A model generated the notes under the pieces. It saw only the letters and a program-made list of their open reading frames with translations, was not told the DNA's origin and did no database searches. Below, piece by piece: positions 31,084 through 38,951 of a stretch of DNA of 64,000 nt (positions within the stretch are counted from its first letter, which is position 1; the number at the start of each line of letters is the position of its first letter). Source of the DNA: Luteibacter pinisoli (GTDB lineage Bacteria > Pseudomonadota > Gammaproteobacteria > Xanthomonadales > Rhodanobacteraceae). Location of the stretch: positions 2,852,001-2,916,000 of the forward strand of contig NZ_CP041046.1 in assembly GCF_006385595.1 (NCBI RefSeq). Reading direction: 5' to 3'. Both the position numbers and the translations under genes were made by a program.

Positions 31084-31985
31084 GCGCTCTTTATGTAAGC
31101 CGCGAGGCCTGCGGCGAGCGCTGCGAACGTCACCGCGCAGCGTTCGCTGGCCCGCAGGTCTTCGTGCATCGCCACCCACGTATCCATGGTCAGCGAGAAG
31201 TGCCGCGGCAGGACACGCACCAGATGCGTGTCGCGCGCGGCCAGCGCGGATTGGCAGATACCGATGCCGAATCCCGCGCGGATGGCACCGAGCTGAGCCA
31301 GGTCGCTGTTGGCACGGAACGCGAAGCGATCGCGTGAGAACGCGGGCACCTTTTCCTGAAACCGACGGATAAAGTCGTTCTCCTGGTCGAATCCGATCAC
31401 CGCATGCCCGGCCAGTTCATCCATGGATGTCGGTACGCCGCGTGCAGCGAGGTAGCGCTCGTGCGCGTGCAGACCTACCTCGATACCGCCGACGCGCTTG
31501 ATCACGAGCGCCTCCTGCACGGGACGGAACATGCGCACGGCGATGTCGGCTTCGCGATGGAGCAGATCATCCGCACGGTTCGACAACACCAGTTCGATGA
31601 CCAGCTCCGGGTGCTCAGCGTGAAGCGCAGCGAGAATGGGCGGGAGGACTTCCACGCCGATGACCTCGCTTGCCGTCAGCCGCACCGTGCCGCGAACACC
31701 TGACCCGTGGCCACTAGCGGCGCGGCGCAGGGCAGCAGCCGTCGCGGCAATACCGGCGGCGTAGGGCTTCAGGTCCATCGCAGCGTCCGTGGGGGCGAAG
31801 CCATCAAACGAGCGAATGAACAGCTTCAGCCCGAGCGAGGCTTCCAGGCTGTCAATGTGCCGGCCCAGCGTGGGCTGCGTGAGCCCGAGCGCCCGGCCAG
31901 CCGCCGAGAGTGAGCCGCTTTCGAGCACCTGCAGAAAGCTCCGGTACCACTCCCACTTCGGTTCGCTGTCGGCCACGGTATGCAT
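31080..31985 (-). CDS. LysR-family transcriptional regulator
   Basis: 301 residues. The helix-turn-helix reads SFLQVLESGSLSAAGRALGLTQPTLGRHIDSLEASLGLKLFIRS. The effector domain starts VRGTVRLTASEVIGVEVLP and includes ADIAVRMFRPVQEALVIKRVG. It diverges from the epimerase gene at 32077 across 91 bp containing TTTAGCTTCTAA and TTCTAGGCAA, AT-rich T-N11-A-like elements, so the epimerase is its probable target. The stop codon overlaps that of the GH35 gene. Confidence 0.93.
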   Translation of the reverse strand: MHTVADSEPKWEWYRSFLQVLESGSLSAAGRALGLTQPTLGRHIDSLEASLGLKLFIRSFDGFAPTDAAMDLKPYAAGIAATAAALRRAASGHGSGVRGTVRLTASEVIGVEVLPPILAALHAEHPELVIELVLSNRADDLLHREADIAVRMFRPVQEALVIKRVGGIEVGLHAHERYLAARGVPTSMDELAGHAVIGFDQENDFIRRFQEKVPAFSRDRFAFRANSDLAQLGAIRAGFGIGICQSALAARDTHLVRVLPRHFSLTMDTWVAMHEDLRASERCAVTFAALAAGLAAYIKSA

Positions 31986-32076
31986 TTTCCTTTAGCTTCT
32001 AACCGATTCTAGGCAATTTTGTTTCGCCACGTCGAACCGCAGACTACGCCCATCCCACCGAGTCCAGGAGAACACC

Positions 32077-33015
32077 ATGCCCAACGTCGCACTGTTCGGC
32101 GCCGCCGGCGCCATCGGCAAGAGCGTCGCCGCCGCCCTCGCCGCCAGCGGCCAGCCCTACCGCGTGGTGGGCCGGAACGTGGCGAACCTGCGGGCAGGTT
32201 TCGGCGCCGATCCCCTCGCCGAGATCGTCGGCTGGGACCCGAATGACCCGGCCTCGGTCCGCGCGGCCGCTGAGGGCGTCGATACGCTGGTGTATATGGT
32301 GGGCGTGAACTACTGGCAGTTCGAACTGCACCCCGAACTGATGCGAAAGACGCTCGAAGGCGCCGTCGCCGCCGGCGTGAAGCACATCGTCCTGATTGGC
32401 ACCGTTTACCCGTACGGCCGCGCCGTTGCGAACCCCGTACGCGAAGATCATCCCCGCGAACCGCATACGTTCAAAGGGCGCATGCGCAAGGCGCAGGAAG
32501 ACATCCTCATGCAGGCGCATGCGGACGGCCGCATCCGCGCCACTGTGCTTCGCCTGCCCGATTTCTATGGCCCTGGCGTCGAGGCCAGCCTGCTGCACGG
32601 CGCGGCAAAGGCCGCGGTGAAAGGCGGCACCGCTGACATGCTGGGTCCGCTCGATCGCCCCCATGAGTTTGTCTTCGTGCCCGATGTCGGGCCGGTGGTC
32701 ATCAAGCTCATCGATACGCCTGCCGCTTTCGGCAGGATCTGGCATCTCGCCGGCGCAGGCGCCACGACGCAGCGCGATATCGTGGCGGAGATGGAACGCC
32801 AGACCGGCAGGAAGCTCAAGCGACGTGTCGCCGGCAAGACGATGCTGCGGCTCTTCGGCCTGTTTAATCCGATGATGCGCGAGATGGTCGAGATGAATTA
32901 CCTGATGACCGACCCTCTCCTCATGGACGACTCGGCGTTGCAGCGGCTGATCGGCCCTGTCCACAAGACCTCGTATGCCGAGGGCGTCCGGCAGACGCTC
33001 AACGCGCTGCGCTAA
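32077..33015 (+). CDS. NAD(P)-dependent epimerase/dehydratase family (atypical SDR)
   Basis: 312 residues. Rossmann motif LFGAAGAIGKSVAAAL (GxxGxxG), RVVGRNVANL, DTLVYMVGVNYW, HIVLIGTVYPYG in place of the usual S-x-YxxxK core, then RLPDFYGPGVEAS and a substrate part with IWHLAGAGATTQRDIV. This places it with extended or atypical SDRs (NmrA/UDP-sugar-epimerase-like) acting as reductases or NADPH sensors. Soluble, no signal. It is probably controlled by the divergent LysR gene. Confidence 0.85.
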   Translation: MPNVALFGAAGAIGKSVAAALAASGQPYRVVGRNVANLRAGFGADPLAEIVGWDPNDPASVRAAAEGVDTLVYMVGVNYWQFELHPELMRKTLEGAVAAGVKHIVLIGTVYPYGRAVANPVREDHPREPHTFKGRMRKAQEDILMQAHADGRIRATVLRLPDFYGPGVEASLLHGAAKAAVKGGTADMLGPLDRPHEFVFVPDVGPVVIKLIDTPAAFGRIWHLAGAGATTQRDIVAEMERQTGRKLKRRVAGKTMLRLFGLFNPMMREMVEMNYLMTDPLLMDDSALQRLIGPVHKTSYAEGVRQTLNALR

Positions 33016-33019
33016 GGAC

Positions 33020-34399
33020 TCAGCGGGAGATGTCGAAGCGCTGTCGCACCGCTGCTATCGCATCCCCGTTGGCCTGGGCCATGCCACGGAACGCATCACT
33101 GATGGCCTCGTGGCGCGCCACCCGCCGCCAGAAGGCCTCACCCCATTCGGCAGCGCGCTGCCAGTACGCCTGGTCAGCCGGCGTCGGCGTGGGCGGCTCG
33201 AAGGTCCGCGGCGGCAACGCACCGTTTGCCGCGGGCCGATAGAGCATCGGCAGCATGTCGTAGCTGGGCGCTACGGCGAGTGGCAACCGGTCATCAAGGA
33301 AGAAACCGAGATTGCCGAAATGCATGTCGGCGTTCGCGATCATCCGGCCGAACCACCAGCGCTGGCGGACCTCGGCTTCGCCTGCGGCGTCCACCCAGCC
33401 GCTCTCGTGCATGCGCGCGGTAGCGCGCGCCCAGTCGTCGCGCTCGCCGTCGTGTGCATCACTCCACGCTGCCAACGTGACAAAGCCACGCCGGCCATGT
33501 GCGCCAATGCGATCGAATCGGGTCACCTCAAGGCACAGGCGTTCGTTCGACCAGATCAACTCATTACGGGCGCTGGCATGCCCCTGTTCGGCCAGCAGCT
33601 CGCCGGCAAGATGCTCGCAGACGAGCAGGTCCGCCCAGCGGCGGCCGGTGGGATTCGATACGGGTTCGCTGAACTTCACGATGACGTGGCGGACGCTGCC
33701 GTCGGCGCCCGCCACGCGCGTGGTGAACTTGGGCTGCTCGCCGGCTGCGGACGATCCGACCGGTTCGCCGGCCATCGCCGATTCGGCGAGCTGCCCGTAG
33801 GCGGCTGAACGCGCATCGTCACCGAGCGTCGGTGGCGGCTGCTGCAAGGCCCGATCCAGCCCATCCGCACCGACGACGAAGTTGCCCGGGCCGTCATCGC
33901 CGTGCAGGACCAGGGCCGCGAGCACTGCGTCGTCGCTCCAGCGGAGGATGTCCGCAGGCAAACCCAGGTCCTTCGCCCACTGCTGGGCGAACTGCCGCCC
34001 GAGGAAGCCTTGCGGCCGCTGATCGTCGAGAAACCAGGGGATGCCCGGGAAGACGCCATCCACGAACTCACCCTGGAACCAGTCAGGCGAGGGTCTTGCC
34101 TCGACCAGGCTCCCCCCGCCGTATAACGCCGTCAGATCGCCGAATGCTTCGGGCCTTCCTTGCGCATCGATCCGAAAGAGCGGCCAGGTGGTGCCAAGGC
34201 CCCTGACATCACGACGCGCCGCGTACCTCGCCCGCCGGGCCCGGCCGATGCGGGCCACCTGGGGCTCGGCCCCGCGCAGGGCGCGCGAGATGCTGGGCTG
34301 GCTGGTGCCCAGTGCCGTTGCCAGTTCTGCCGCCGTCATCGCCCCCCGTTGCCGGAGGAGATCGACCAGGGGAGCGATTCGGGGGTCGTCGTTTGCCAT
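33020..34399 (-). CDS. yjjJ: YjjJ/HipH-type HipA-like kinase with N-terminal DNA-binding domain
   Basis: 459 residues. The first 60 residues are a winged HTH (LVDLLRQRGAMTAAELATALGTSQPSISRAL), then HipA-like kinase lobes. Marks: SSAAGEQPKFTTRV (nucleotide loop with GEQPKF), HVIVKFSEP, LLVCEHLAGELL, ICLEVTRFDR-like RLCLEVTRFDR, and the catalytic MIANADMHFGNLGFF followed by SYDMLP (Asp in place of DFG). HipA-like kinases phosphorylate tRNA synthetases or other targets and can cause growth arrest; in this subtype the HTH is fused, so no separate HipB is needed. No Shine-Dalgarno is visible; 12-bp repeats run up to the start codon. Confidence 0.85.
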   Translation of the reverse strand: MANDDPRIAPLVDLLRQRGAMTAAELATALGTSQPSISRALRGAEPQVARIGRARRARYAARRDVRGLGTTWPLFRIDAQGRPEAFGDLTALYGGGSLVEARPSPDWFQGEFVDGVFPGIPWFLDDQRPQGFLGRQFAQQWAKDLGLPADILRWSDDAVLAALVLHGDDGPGNFVVGADGLDRALQQPPPTLGDDARSAAYGQLAESAMAGEPVGSSAAGEQPKFTTRVAGADGSVRHVIVKFSEPVSNPTGRRWADLLVCEHLAGELLAEQGHASARNELIWSNERLCLEVTRFDRIGAHGRRGFVTLAAWSDAHDGERDDWARATARMHESGWVDAAGEAEVRQRWWFGRMIANADMHFGNLGFFLDDRLPLAVAPSYDMLPMLYRPAANGALPPRTFEPPTPTPADQAYWQRAAEWGEAFWRRVARHEAISDAFRGMAQANGDAIAAVRQRFDISR

Positions 34400-34402
34400 G
34401 CA

Positions 34403-34491
34403 TGAATAGATACTTGAATAGATTCTTTTTGTCTATATTCCTTTCATTCAATGAGATATGCGTTCATTTGACGCTTATGTGAATAGATTCT
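34403..34491 (-). repeat. 12-bp repeats upstream of the HipA-like gene (probable operator)
   Basis: On the minus strand AG[A/T]ATCTATTCA occurs three times: 34480-34491, 34415-34426 and 34403-34414, the last two in direct tandem. The nearest copy ends 4 bp before the start codon. The region is AT-rich, unlike its surroundings. Likely binding sites for the protein's own HTH; inferred. Confidence 0.6.
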
Positions 34492-34602
34492 CAAATAGTT
34501 CAAGCGGCGTGCACGCTTCCCGTCATGGCGTGACGCGCGCCTGACCTGACGTTCACGACAGGGGGCCAACAGTGGCGGCGTACTCACTGCGGGAGGGCCG
34601 CC

Positions 34603-34785
34603 ATGAACCACGATCGCCAGGACGTTAACCACCCGGACCACAAAGCGCCGGACAAGCGGGAAACGCCGGCCGAGAAGAAGGAGCGCAAGGACCACGCTAG
34701 CGACAACCAGGACCAGGCGCTGGAAGAGACCTTCCCCGCCAGCGACCCGGTCTCGCCGTTTGTCCCGGCTAAGGCGCCGGAATAA
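34603..34785 (+). CDS. Small acidic/basic hydrophilic protein (ETFPASDPvSP type)
   Basis: 60 residues, preceded by GGGAGGG. Almost entirely charged: a Lys/Asp/His-rich first half, then DQALEETFPASDPVSPFVP. The L-E-E-T-F-P-A-S-D-P-[IV]-S ending is a recurrent signature of small uncharacterised proteins in proteobacteria, often seen with stress functions. It is predicted to be disordered. Confidence 0.75.
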   Translation: MNHDRQDVNHPDHKAPDKRETPAEKKERKDHASDNQDQALEETFPASDPVSPFVPAKAPE

Positions 34786-34800
34786 TCGTCACTTCACGCC

Positions 34801-34900
34801 CATGCGGCGATTAGGCGCCGTATTCACTGCATACAATGCGGTGAATATTTGACCATGCGGCGATTAGGAGCGATATTCGCCGCATGGAAGGCGGCGAATA
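34801..34900 (+). promoter_or_regulatory. Duplicated palindromic operator of the Fic gene
   Basis: A 53-bp unit occurs twice. Each begins CATGCGGCGATTAGG (34801-34815, 34854-34868) and contains a 27-bp palindrome. The first is TATTCACTGCAT-N3-ATGCGGTGAATA (34821-34847, one mismatch); the second is TATTCGCCGC-N7-GCGGCGAATA (34874-34900, perfect), and the Fic ATG (34884) lies in its spacer. A regulator bound to the second site would block translation start or transcription at the start codon. The Fic protein's own C-terminal winged helix is the natural candidate. Confidence 0.75.
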
Positions 34901-36011
34901 CACTTACATCTGGCAAGCGTCCGACTGGCCGAACTGGCGTTACGACCTCGCCCGACTAGCCGCGCCGCTGGCCGACGTTAGCCAGGCCCAGGGCCGGCTT
35001 CTGGGGCGTATGGCCGACGTCGGCATGCTCCTGCGCGGCGAGGCGAGTCTGGCCGCCCTCACCGACGACGTCGTGAAAACGAGCGCCATCGAGGGCGAGC
35101 GGCTGGACGTCGCCTCGGTCCGCTCCTCGGTGGCGCGCCACCTCGGCGTTGACGTCGGCGGCCTGGCGCCCACCGATCGTCATGTCGAAGGCGTGGTCGA
35201 GATGGTGCTGGACGCCACCTTGGGCGCGGACACACCGCTATCGGCCGACCGTGTGCAGGCCTGGCATGCCGCGCTGTTTCCCACCGGCTACAGCAACCTG
35301 ACGCGTGTACGCGTTGGCGCGTGGCGCGACGATGCCAAAGGCCCCATGCAGGTCGTGTCCGGCCCCATGCATCGGCACACGGTGCACTTCGAAGCACCGC
35401 CCGCGGCGCAGCTCGACGATGCGATGTCGCGCTTTTTCGACTGGGCCAACGCGAGCACAGGCGAACCTCTCCTGATCAAGGCCGCCCTGGCCCATCTGTG
35501 GTTCGTGACACTGCACCCGTTCGATGACGGCAACGGACGCATCGCGCGCGCCGTGGGTGATCTGTTCCTGACGCGCGCGGATGGTAGCCCGCAGCGCTTT
35601 TACAGCCTTTCCGCCGAGATTCAACGGCATCGCTCGGCCTACTACGACGTGCTGGAACGAACGCAGAAAGGGTCGCTCGACGTCGACGAATGGCTGGCGT
35701 GGTTCCTCGCGACATTGCGTGATGCGGTCGCCGCGGCACACGCATCACTCGATAGCGTGCTCCACAAAGCGCGATTCTGGCGACACTGGGGCAGCACGGC
35801 GATGAACGCCCGGCAGGTGAAGCTGGTGAATCGCCTGCTCGACGGTTTCGAAGGCAAACTCACCTCGGGCAAATGGGCAACGATCGCGAAGTCGTCCACC
35901 GATACCGCCCTGCGCGACATCAACGAGCTGCTGGCCATCGGCATGCTTCGCCGTACCGAGGGCGGCGGCCGCAGCACGGGTTACGAACTGGCGCCGCTGG
36001 ACGCGGACTGA
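34884..36011 (+). CDS. Fic family AMP-transferase with DUF4172 N-terminus and C-terminal winged helix
   Basis: 375 residues. The N-terminal DUF4172 part (YIWQASDWPNWRYD) leads to the inhibitory helix with T-S-A-I-E-G (about 66-71), the class II (S/T)xxxE(G/N) motif. The Fic motif is HPFDDGNGRIAR with His about 211. The C-terminal part from about 310 (NARQVKLVNRLLDGF, ALRDINELLAIGMLRRTEGGGRSTGY) is a winged helix. Fic enzymes transfer AMP from ATP to Ser/Thr/Tyr; the inhibitory Glu keeps them off until released. The start codon sits within a palindrome, so expression is probably self-controlled. No separate antitoxin gene is needed. Confidence 0.92.
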   Translation: MEGGEYTYIWQASDWPNWRYDLARLAAPLADVSQAQGRLLGRMADVGMLLRGEASLAALTDDVVKTSAIEGERLDVASVRSSVARHLGVDVGGLAPTDRHVEGVVEMVLDATLGADTPLSADRVQAWHAALFPTGYSNLTRVRVGAWRDDAKGPMQVVSGPMHRHTVHFEAPPAAQLDDAMSRFFDWANASTGEPLLIKAALAHLWFVTLHPFDDGNGRIARAVGDLFLTRADGSPQRFYSLSAEIQRHRSAYYDVLERTQKGSLDVDEWLAWFLATLRDAVAAAHASLDSVLHKARFWRHWGSTAMNARQVKLVNRLLDGFEGKLTSGKWATIAKSSTDTALRDINELLAIGMLRRTEGGGRSTGYELAPLDAD

Positions 36012-36116
36012 CCGCCAGCCCCAATTGCTCGACCGGCGCACAAACCGGTCGTTTGTCACACCCGGCTGATAGACCGGCCCGGTGGGCACGGGTATGCTCC
36101 CGGCCAAGGGGGATCC

Positions 36117-36473
36117 ATGGAAGAGAAAAAGAAGAACATCCTGCATGTCAGGCCGCCCAACTTCACCGCGGGCGTAGCCACCGGCATTGCCATCACCGGA
36201 CCAACGGACGACGGCTTCGTCCACCTGCATTTTTTCCGCGAAACGCAGCGCATTACCCACGACGACGTGCCTACGCGGTCGCCGGCGCCGAATGAGTTCG
36301 AGTTCGCCTGGGCCCGTGCCGAACCGCAGATCCATCCGCAGCGCGAAGAGCTGGCCGTGGTGTCGGTGCCGCTGGGCCGCCTTCAACTGATGGCGAACGC
36401 CCTGGGCCGCGCCGCGCAATTCGTCGAGTCGCTCCAGGAGCCGCCCGTGCGCGGCCCGAACAAGGTGGCCTAG
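36117..36473 (+). CDS. Conserved hypothetical small protein
   Basis: 118 residues. MEEKKKNILHVRPPNFTAG starts it; the middle has GIAITGPTDDGFVHLHFFRETQRITHDD and a later strand EELAVVSVPLGRLQLMANAL. It is beta-rich with a final helix, soluble, without signal peptide. I recognise no named family. Its TAG shares the tetranucleotide CTAG with the stop of the convergent antiporter gene. Confidence 0.65.
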   Translation: MEEKKKNILHVRPPNFTAGVATGIAITGPTDDGFVHLHFFRETQRITHDDVPTRSPAPNEFEFAWARAEPQIHPQREELAVVSVPLGRLQLMANALGRAAQFVESLQEPPVRGPNKVA

Positions 36474-38077
36474 GCCTCTTCGTCGCCAGCGCCCTTGCGG
36501 TCGTTTTCGGCCGCGATCTGCTGATAATCCAGATCCCGCTCCAGGTAATGGAGCAGTTCGTCGTGGATGCGCCCGCTGCGATGCAGGCGCAGCAGTTCCG
36601 CGCGCCCGGCCGCCAGCGCGGCAAGCACCACATCGTAATGGGCTTCGCGATCCCCGGTGATGGTGAGCGACTCATCAACCACGCGCGATGCGATAGTCAC
36701 GCGGTAGGTGTACTGCTCCAGCAGGCGCGGATGCACCAGCTTGCCGCTGGCATCGTACGCATGCGCCTTGACCGCTTCGAGCTGTGCCTTGTCGATATGC
36801 ACGTAGGCCTGCATCTCGCTGAGATGATCGCCTTCGTTATGGATATTCCGGTCGAGGCCGAGCCAGCGAATCATCGGACCCATGGTGCCGCCCTGCACCA
36901 CCACCGTCACCAGGATGGTCGCGAAGGCGGCGGCCAGGGTGAGGTCGCGACCTGGCATGTTCTCCGGCAGCGACAGCGCGATGGCCAGGGTTACCACGCC
37001 ACGCATGCCCGCCCAGCCGAGCAGGAACGTGGACTTCGGTGACGGCGGCGACGGTTTGCGGCCAAGGGCGCGCAGCACCGGTACACGCAGGTAATCCGTG
37101 GCGTAGACCCAGAGGAAACGCGACACCACGACGGCGGCCAGCACGCCGAGGATAGGCACGCCCAGCAGCTCGAACGTATTGCCGATGCCGCCCAGGCGCT
37201 CCACCACGCCGCGCAGCGAGAAGCCGATGAGGATGAATACCAGTGCCTCGAGCAGGAAGATCATCACGGCCCAGAACGAGCCGCCGCGCACGCGCGCATT
37301 GGCGGAAAACACCTCGTGCTGGAACCAGCCAAAGATGATGCCGGTGCTCACCACCGCCATGACGCCGGAGACGTGGAACGCTTCGCCGCCGATATACGCC
37401 GCCCACGGCGACAGGCACGAGGCCGTAATGGCGAGGAACACGTCATCGATCCGGCGCAGCACCATCACCACCAAGGCACCCACCACGGCACCGACGAGAA
37501 TGCCGCCCAGTGCAAGCCCGGCGAAGCTCATCAGCGCGCCACTCGCACTGAACGCGCCCGTGAGCGCTGCCGCCACCGCGAAACGGAACAGCACCAGGCC
37601 GGTCGCATCGTTAAGCAGGCTCTCGCCTTCCAACAGCACCATCAGCCGGCGCGGCAGGCGCACCTTGCCGAGCACGGCCTTCGCCGCGACGGCATCCGGC
37701 GGCGACACCACGGCGCCCAGCGCAAAGCAGGCCGCCCACGGCAACGAAGGCACGATCCAGTGCACCGTGGCACCCACCACCAACGTGGTGAAGATCACCG
37801 CGCCCACGGCCAGCCAGAGGATGCCGCCGAGATACCGGCGGAAATCCGACCACACGGTGTAATACGCACCATCCATGAGCAGCGGTGGCAGGAAGACGAT
37901 CAGCACCAGCTCCGGATCGAAACTCACCGCCGGCACACCCGGCAGGAACGCGATGCCCGCGCCGCCTGCCAGGAGCGCGGCGGCCGTCGGCAGACGGAGT
38001 TTTCTTGCAATCAATTCCAGCGCGACGATGGCCACGAGCAAGATGAGGACGAACTCGAATGTCGTGGTCGAAGACAT
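36470..38077 (-). CDS. Na+/H+ antiporter, CPA1 family
   Basis: 535 residues from the ATG at 38077. Twelve or so membrane spans in the first 400 residues. CPA1 marks: FLPPLLMDGAYYTVWSDFRR, ALGAVVSPPDAVAAKAVL, GESLLNDATGLVLFRFAV (the ND ion-binding pair), and GWAGMRGVVTLAIALSLP near the last spans. A cytoplasmic tail of about 130 residues (HLSEMQAYVHIDKAQLEAV...) may regulate it. It exchanges Na+ (or K+) for H+ across the inner membrane for pH and salt balance. Confidence 0.92.
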   Translation of the reverse strand: MSSTTTFEFVLILLVAIVALELIARKLRLPTAAALLAGGAGIAFLPGVPAVSFDPELVLIVFLPPLLMDGAYYTVWSDFRRYLGGILWLAVGAVIFTTLVVGATVHWIVPSLPWAACFALGAVVSPPDAVAAKAVLGKVRLPRRLMVLLEGESLLNDATGLVLFRFAVAAALTGAFSASGALMSFAGLALGGILVGAVVGALVVMVLRRIDDVFLAITASCLSPWAAYIGGEAFHVSGVMAVVSTGIIFGWFQHEVFSANARVRGGSFWAVMIFLLEALVFILIGFSLRGVVERLGGIGNTFELLGVPILGVLAAVVVSRFLWVYATDYLRVPVLRALGRKPSPPSPKSTFLLGWAGMRGVVTLAIALSLPENMPGRDLTLAAAFATILVTVVVQGGTMGPMIRWLGLDRNIHNEGDHLSEMQAYVHIDKAQLEAVKAHAYDASGKLVHPRLLEQYTYRVTIASRVVDESLTITGDREAHYDVVLAALAAGRAELLRLHRSGRIHDELLHYLERDLDYQQIAAENDRKGAGDEEA

Positions 38078-38130
38078 GGCATGAAACCGGGGGGACGATG
38101 CGGGCAAGCATACCGTCTTACAATGCGCCC

Positions 38131-38598
38131 ATGACCGACATCACACTCGAATCCCTCGCTGCGGAAGAGCAGGCGCTGCAGTTCGAACGCTTCACGCTGG
38201 AACAGGCGTGGGCGCTTGGCGATGCACTGCGCACCGCGGCGTTGCAGCGCGGCGCCGCCGTTGCCATCGACATCAGCCTGCGCAATCGCCCGCTGTTCCA
38301 TGTGGCACTGCCCGGCACGGATGTCTCGCACGCCAGCTGGGTCCGCCGAAAGCGAAACACCGTGCTCGCCCTCGGCACCAGCACGCTGGCCGTCGGCCTG
38401 AAGCTGGCCAAGGCAGGCCAGTCACTCGAAGACCGCTACGGCCTCTCGCCCGCCGACCACGCCAGCGACGGCGGCGGCTTTCCCCTGCGCCTGCGCGGCC
38501 TGGGCGTCATCGGCGCCATCACGGTATCGGGCATGCCGTCCATCGACGATCACACGCTGGTGACCGCCACGCTCGCCGAATTCCTCAACCAACGTTGA
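38131..38598 (+). CDS. UPF0303 family protein (GlcG/HbpS-like fold)
   Basis: 155 residues. FERFTLEQAWALGDALRTAA, GAAVAIDISLRNRPLFHVALPG, WVRRKRNTV, and the GGGFPLRLRG..VIGAITVSGMPSIDDHTLV end correspond to the UPF0303 (YBR137W-type) family, a heme-binding-domain-like fold of unknown biochemical role. Soluble, cytoplasmic. The ATG at 38131 lies 53 bp from the divergent antiporter start. Confidence 0.85.
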   Translation: MTDITLESLAAEEQALQFERFTLEQAWALGDALRTAALQRGAAVAIDISLRNRPLFHVALPGTDVSHASWVRRKRNTVLALGTSTLAVGLKLAKAGQSLEDRYGLSPADHASDGGGFPLRLRGLGVIGAITVSGMPSIDDHTLVTATLAEFLNQR

Positions 38599-38653
38599 GG
38601 TCAAGCACGAACCTACACGACTTGCGGACACATCCGCGCAGTACGCTTGGGCC

Positions 38654-38872
38654 ATGAGCCATCGCGATGACCTGCAAGGCATGCTGGGCCGCCTCGATAC
38701 CGAGGTGGGCACGGGGCTGCGCGACAATCCGGACCCGGATGCGTTCTGGCCGACCTTCGCCACGCTCTCCAACACGGTGCTCGAAGCCGCCGGCCCGGAG
38801 CACTTTGACTGGGTGAGTTCGGAGATCTCGGCCATGCTCGCGCGCTACGGTATTCCCGTCCCCGAAGCCTGA
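38654..38872 (+). CDS. Small conserved hypothetical protein
   Basis: 72 residues, MSHRDDLQGMLGRLDTEVG through WVSSEISAMLARYGIPVPEA. Helical and acidic, with no membrane or signal segment. It is intact, codon use matches the neighbours and there is no competing frame. No family recognised. Confidence 0.55.
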   Translation: MSHRDDLQGMLGRLDTEVGTGLRDNPDPDAFWPTFATLSNTVLEAAGPEHFDWVSSEISAMLARYGIPVPEA

Positions 38873-38951
38873 CCCTGCCGGAAGTCACGATTTACCTGCC
38901 ATGGCGCGTTTGCCAGACTCGGACGATCGTCCCGAGCCCAAAGGCCATGCC

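Noticed and set aside
34444..34695. Minus-strand 83-codon frame upstream of the HipA-like gene
   Set aside because: It overlaps the repeat-rich promoter and the opposite small gene; amino-acid content is not protein-like.
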